Notes under the pieces: model-generated
Databases searched by the model: none
Seen by the model: only the letters and a program-made list of their open reading frames with translations
What the model was told of the DNA's origin: nothing
Translations under genes and position numbers: made by a program
Origin: JASFTV01 sp050050615
Lineage (GTDB): Bacteria > Desulfobacterota > DSM-4660 > Desulfatiglandales > HGW-15
Direction of reading: 5' to 3'
Length of the DNA stretch: 7,584 bases
NCBI GenBank assembly: GCA_050050615.1
Contig: JASFTV010000160.1
Span: 1 to 7,584 of the forward strand
In this document: positions 6,433-7,584 of the stretch, piece by piece
Numbering within the stretch: position 1 is the stretch's first letter
Layout of the letters: every line of letters starts with the position of its first letter

Positions 6433-6510
6433 TTGGAGTATTGGAGTAATGGAGTACTAGAGACATCTCTATTTGGATTTTCTTCATGACTCCAGCACTC
6501 CAGTACTCCC
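6433..6510. repeat. Fold-back array of 8-base TGGAGTA-type units
   Basis: The left arm (6433-6456) has three consecutive 8-base units: TTGGAGTA, TTGGAGTA, ATGGAGTA. The right arm holds the complementary motif at the same 8-base period: ACTCCA (6489-6494), ACTCCA (6497-6502), ACTCCC (6505-6510). The arms can pair over about 24 bases with a few mismatches or G-U pairs around a loop of about 30 bases. That loop contains its own small stem, TAGAGA/TCTCTA (6458-6471). The element begins one base after the stop codon of the upstream ABC gene. It looks like an interspersed repeat element and would form a strong hairpin in the ABC mRNA. Confidence 0.75.
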
Positions 6511-6511
6511 T

Positions 6512-7584
6512 CTAACGAACCTCAAGCTCCTCTGCCAGAAGTTGTCGCTGGTAGAGTCTGGGGTATTCCTTTCCCTTCTCGAGCAATGTTTTGTGCTCAC
6601 CCGCTTCCACCACTTCTCCCTCATCGAGGACCACGATCAGGTCCGCCCTGCTGATCGTGGAAAGCCTGTGAGAGACAATCAAGTTGGTTTTGTCTTTCCT
6701 CATGGAGAGGATCGCATTCAGGATCTTCTCCTCTGTCCTCATATCCACCATGGCGAGGGCATCATCCAGAATCAAAATTGGCGGATCTTTGATGAGAGCA
6801 CGGGCAATGGTTAGCCGTTGCCTCTGACCCCCAGAGAGCGTAATCCCCCTTTCGCCGAGCAGGGTATCCAAGCCCTTTTCAAAGCCCTGGATCTCCTCAT
6901 AAATCTGGGCGATCCTCAAGGCGGATTCGAGGTCCTGGTCAGAAATATCGACCCTTCCAAAGAGCACGTTATTTCTGATGGTGTCTGAAAAAATGACGGC
7001 CTCCTGGGTGACAAAGCCGATGTTCTCCCTCAATATCTTCAGAGGGATGTCATGAAGATCCGTGCCGTCAATAAAGACGGTTCCAGGAGGCGCCTCGAAA
7101 AGCCGAGGGATCATGTGAAAAAGGGTCGTCTTGCCGGAACCGACTCTCCCAACAAAGGCCACGGTTTGCCCGGCTTCTACAGCAAGGTTGATCTCCTTGA
7201 TGGCGAATCCCGTGTGCCCGGGGTATTTGAGGCTGAGCCCTTTGAACCTTATGTTCCCTCTGATTTCATGAACCTCTGCAGTCTCGTATGGATCGCTAAT
7301 TTCTGGGACCTCATCGAGAATCCAGTTGATCCGGCGCATCGATGCAGCCCCCCGCTGGATGAGATTGGTGACCCAGCCGATGGCCATCATGGGCCAGGTC
7401 AGGAGGTTGAGGTAACTGATGAAGGCCACAAAGTCACCCGTGGTGATTTGCCCAAGGATCGTCAAACGACCCCCCAGCCCGATCACGATGGCCAGGCCCA
7501 GATTCGTAAAGATGGCGATCATGGGAAAGAAAATGGCAAAGGTTCTGGCCACATACATGTTCTCAGAGATATACGCTCTACCTG
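6512..7584 (-). CDS. ABC exporter half-transporter, degenerate-site subunit, MdlA/BmrC-like (partial)
   Basis: The gene runs off the right edge of the window; its frame stays open to the last base, so roughly the first 200 residues are missing. Visible are the last two membrane helices (about 7430-7560) and a full ATPase domain. Counting from the Met codon at 7556-7558 as residue 1: Walker A GRVGSGKT (137-144), Q-loop Gln185, signature LSGGQRQ (241-247), Walker B ILILD (261-265), switch His297. The catalytic Glu after Walker B is Asp266 (LILDDALAMVD, codon 6761-6763). That change marks the degenerate-site subunit of heterodimeric exporters such as MdlA, BmrC and TM287. That Met is internal, not the start. 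The gene lies 165 bases upstream of the consensus subunit on the same strand, in the order degenerate then consensus, as in mdlA-mdlB. Its stop (TAG, 6512-6514) abuts the fold-back repeat. Substrate unknown. Confidence 0.92.
   Translation of the reverse strand, partial: GRAYISENMYVARTFAIFFPMIAIFTNLGLAIVIGLGGRLTILGQITTGDFVAFISYLNLLTWPMMAIGWVTNLIQRGAASMRRINWILDEVPEISDPYETAEVHEIRGNIRFKGLSLKYPGHTGFAIKEINLAVEAGQTVAFVGRVGSGKTTLFHMIPRLFEAPPGTVFIDGTDLHDIPLKILRENIGFVTQEAVIFSDTIRNNVLFGRVDISDQDLESALRIAQIYEEIQGFEKGLDTLLGERGITLSGGQRQRLTIARALIKDPPILILDDALAMVDMRTEEKILNAILSMRKDKTNLIVSHRLSTISRADLIVVLDEGEVVEAGEHKTLLEKGKEYPRLYQRQLLAEELEVR

Noticed and set aside
6433..6510. CRISPR-like array
   Set aside because: The units are 8 bases with no spacers and are arranged as two inverted arms, not as direct repeats with unique spacers.

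Overview
The window carries five protein genes of a bacterial chromosome. Moderate-to-high GC, well-formed Shine-Dalgarno sites, an acyl-CoA dehydrogenase and an MdlA/MdlB-type exporter pair suggest an anaerobic Gram-negative of the Desulfobacterota (former Deltaproteobacteria) type. That placement is inferred from protein and intergenic style; no marker gene is present.

Left half, plus strand: a carbon-nitrogen hydrolase of the omega-amidase/YafV type (69-842), then a 297-base structured, pyrimidine-rich gap, then a complete MATE multidrug/cation antiporter (1140-2582). The gap ends in a strong Shine-Dalgarno site serving a 10-codon mini-ORF that stops two bases before the MATE start. An 11-base perfect inverted repeat could mask that site.

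Centre: the MATE gene converges on an acyl-CoA dehydrogenase (2755-3906, minus). The 172 bases between them hold two overlapping, mutually exclusive inverted repeats. The dehydrogenase has a good Shine-Dalgarno site and a good sigma70-like promoter (4016-4044). It has threonine where the usual catalytic glutamate sits, and serine at the alternative glutamate position of the isovaleryl-/long-chain-type enzymes.

Right half, minus strand: two ABC half-exporters in tandem. The upstream one (6512-7584, cut by the window edge) has Asp in place of the catalytic Walker B Glu. The downstream one (4238-6346) is consensus and carries about 115 extra residues between its first two membrane helices. Together they look like a heterodimeric exporter with one degenerate ATP site. 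Between them lies a fold-back array of 8-base TGGAGTA-type units and a short open stretch that could be a gene remnant.

The hydrolase, the MATE pump, the dehydrogenase and the ABC pair do not form an obvious single pathway. Transport (MATE plus ABC exporter) is the only shared theme. I see no rRNA, tRNA, CRISPR array, transposase or phage gene.
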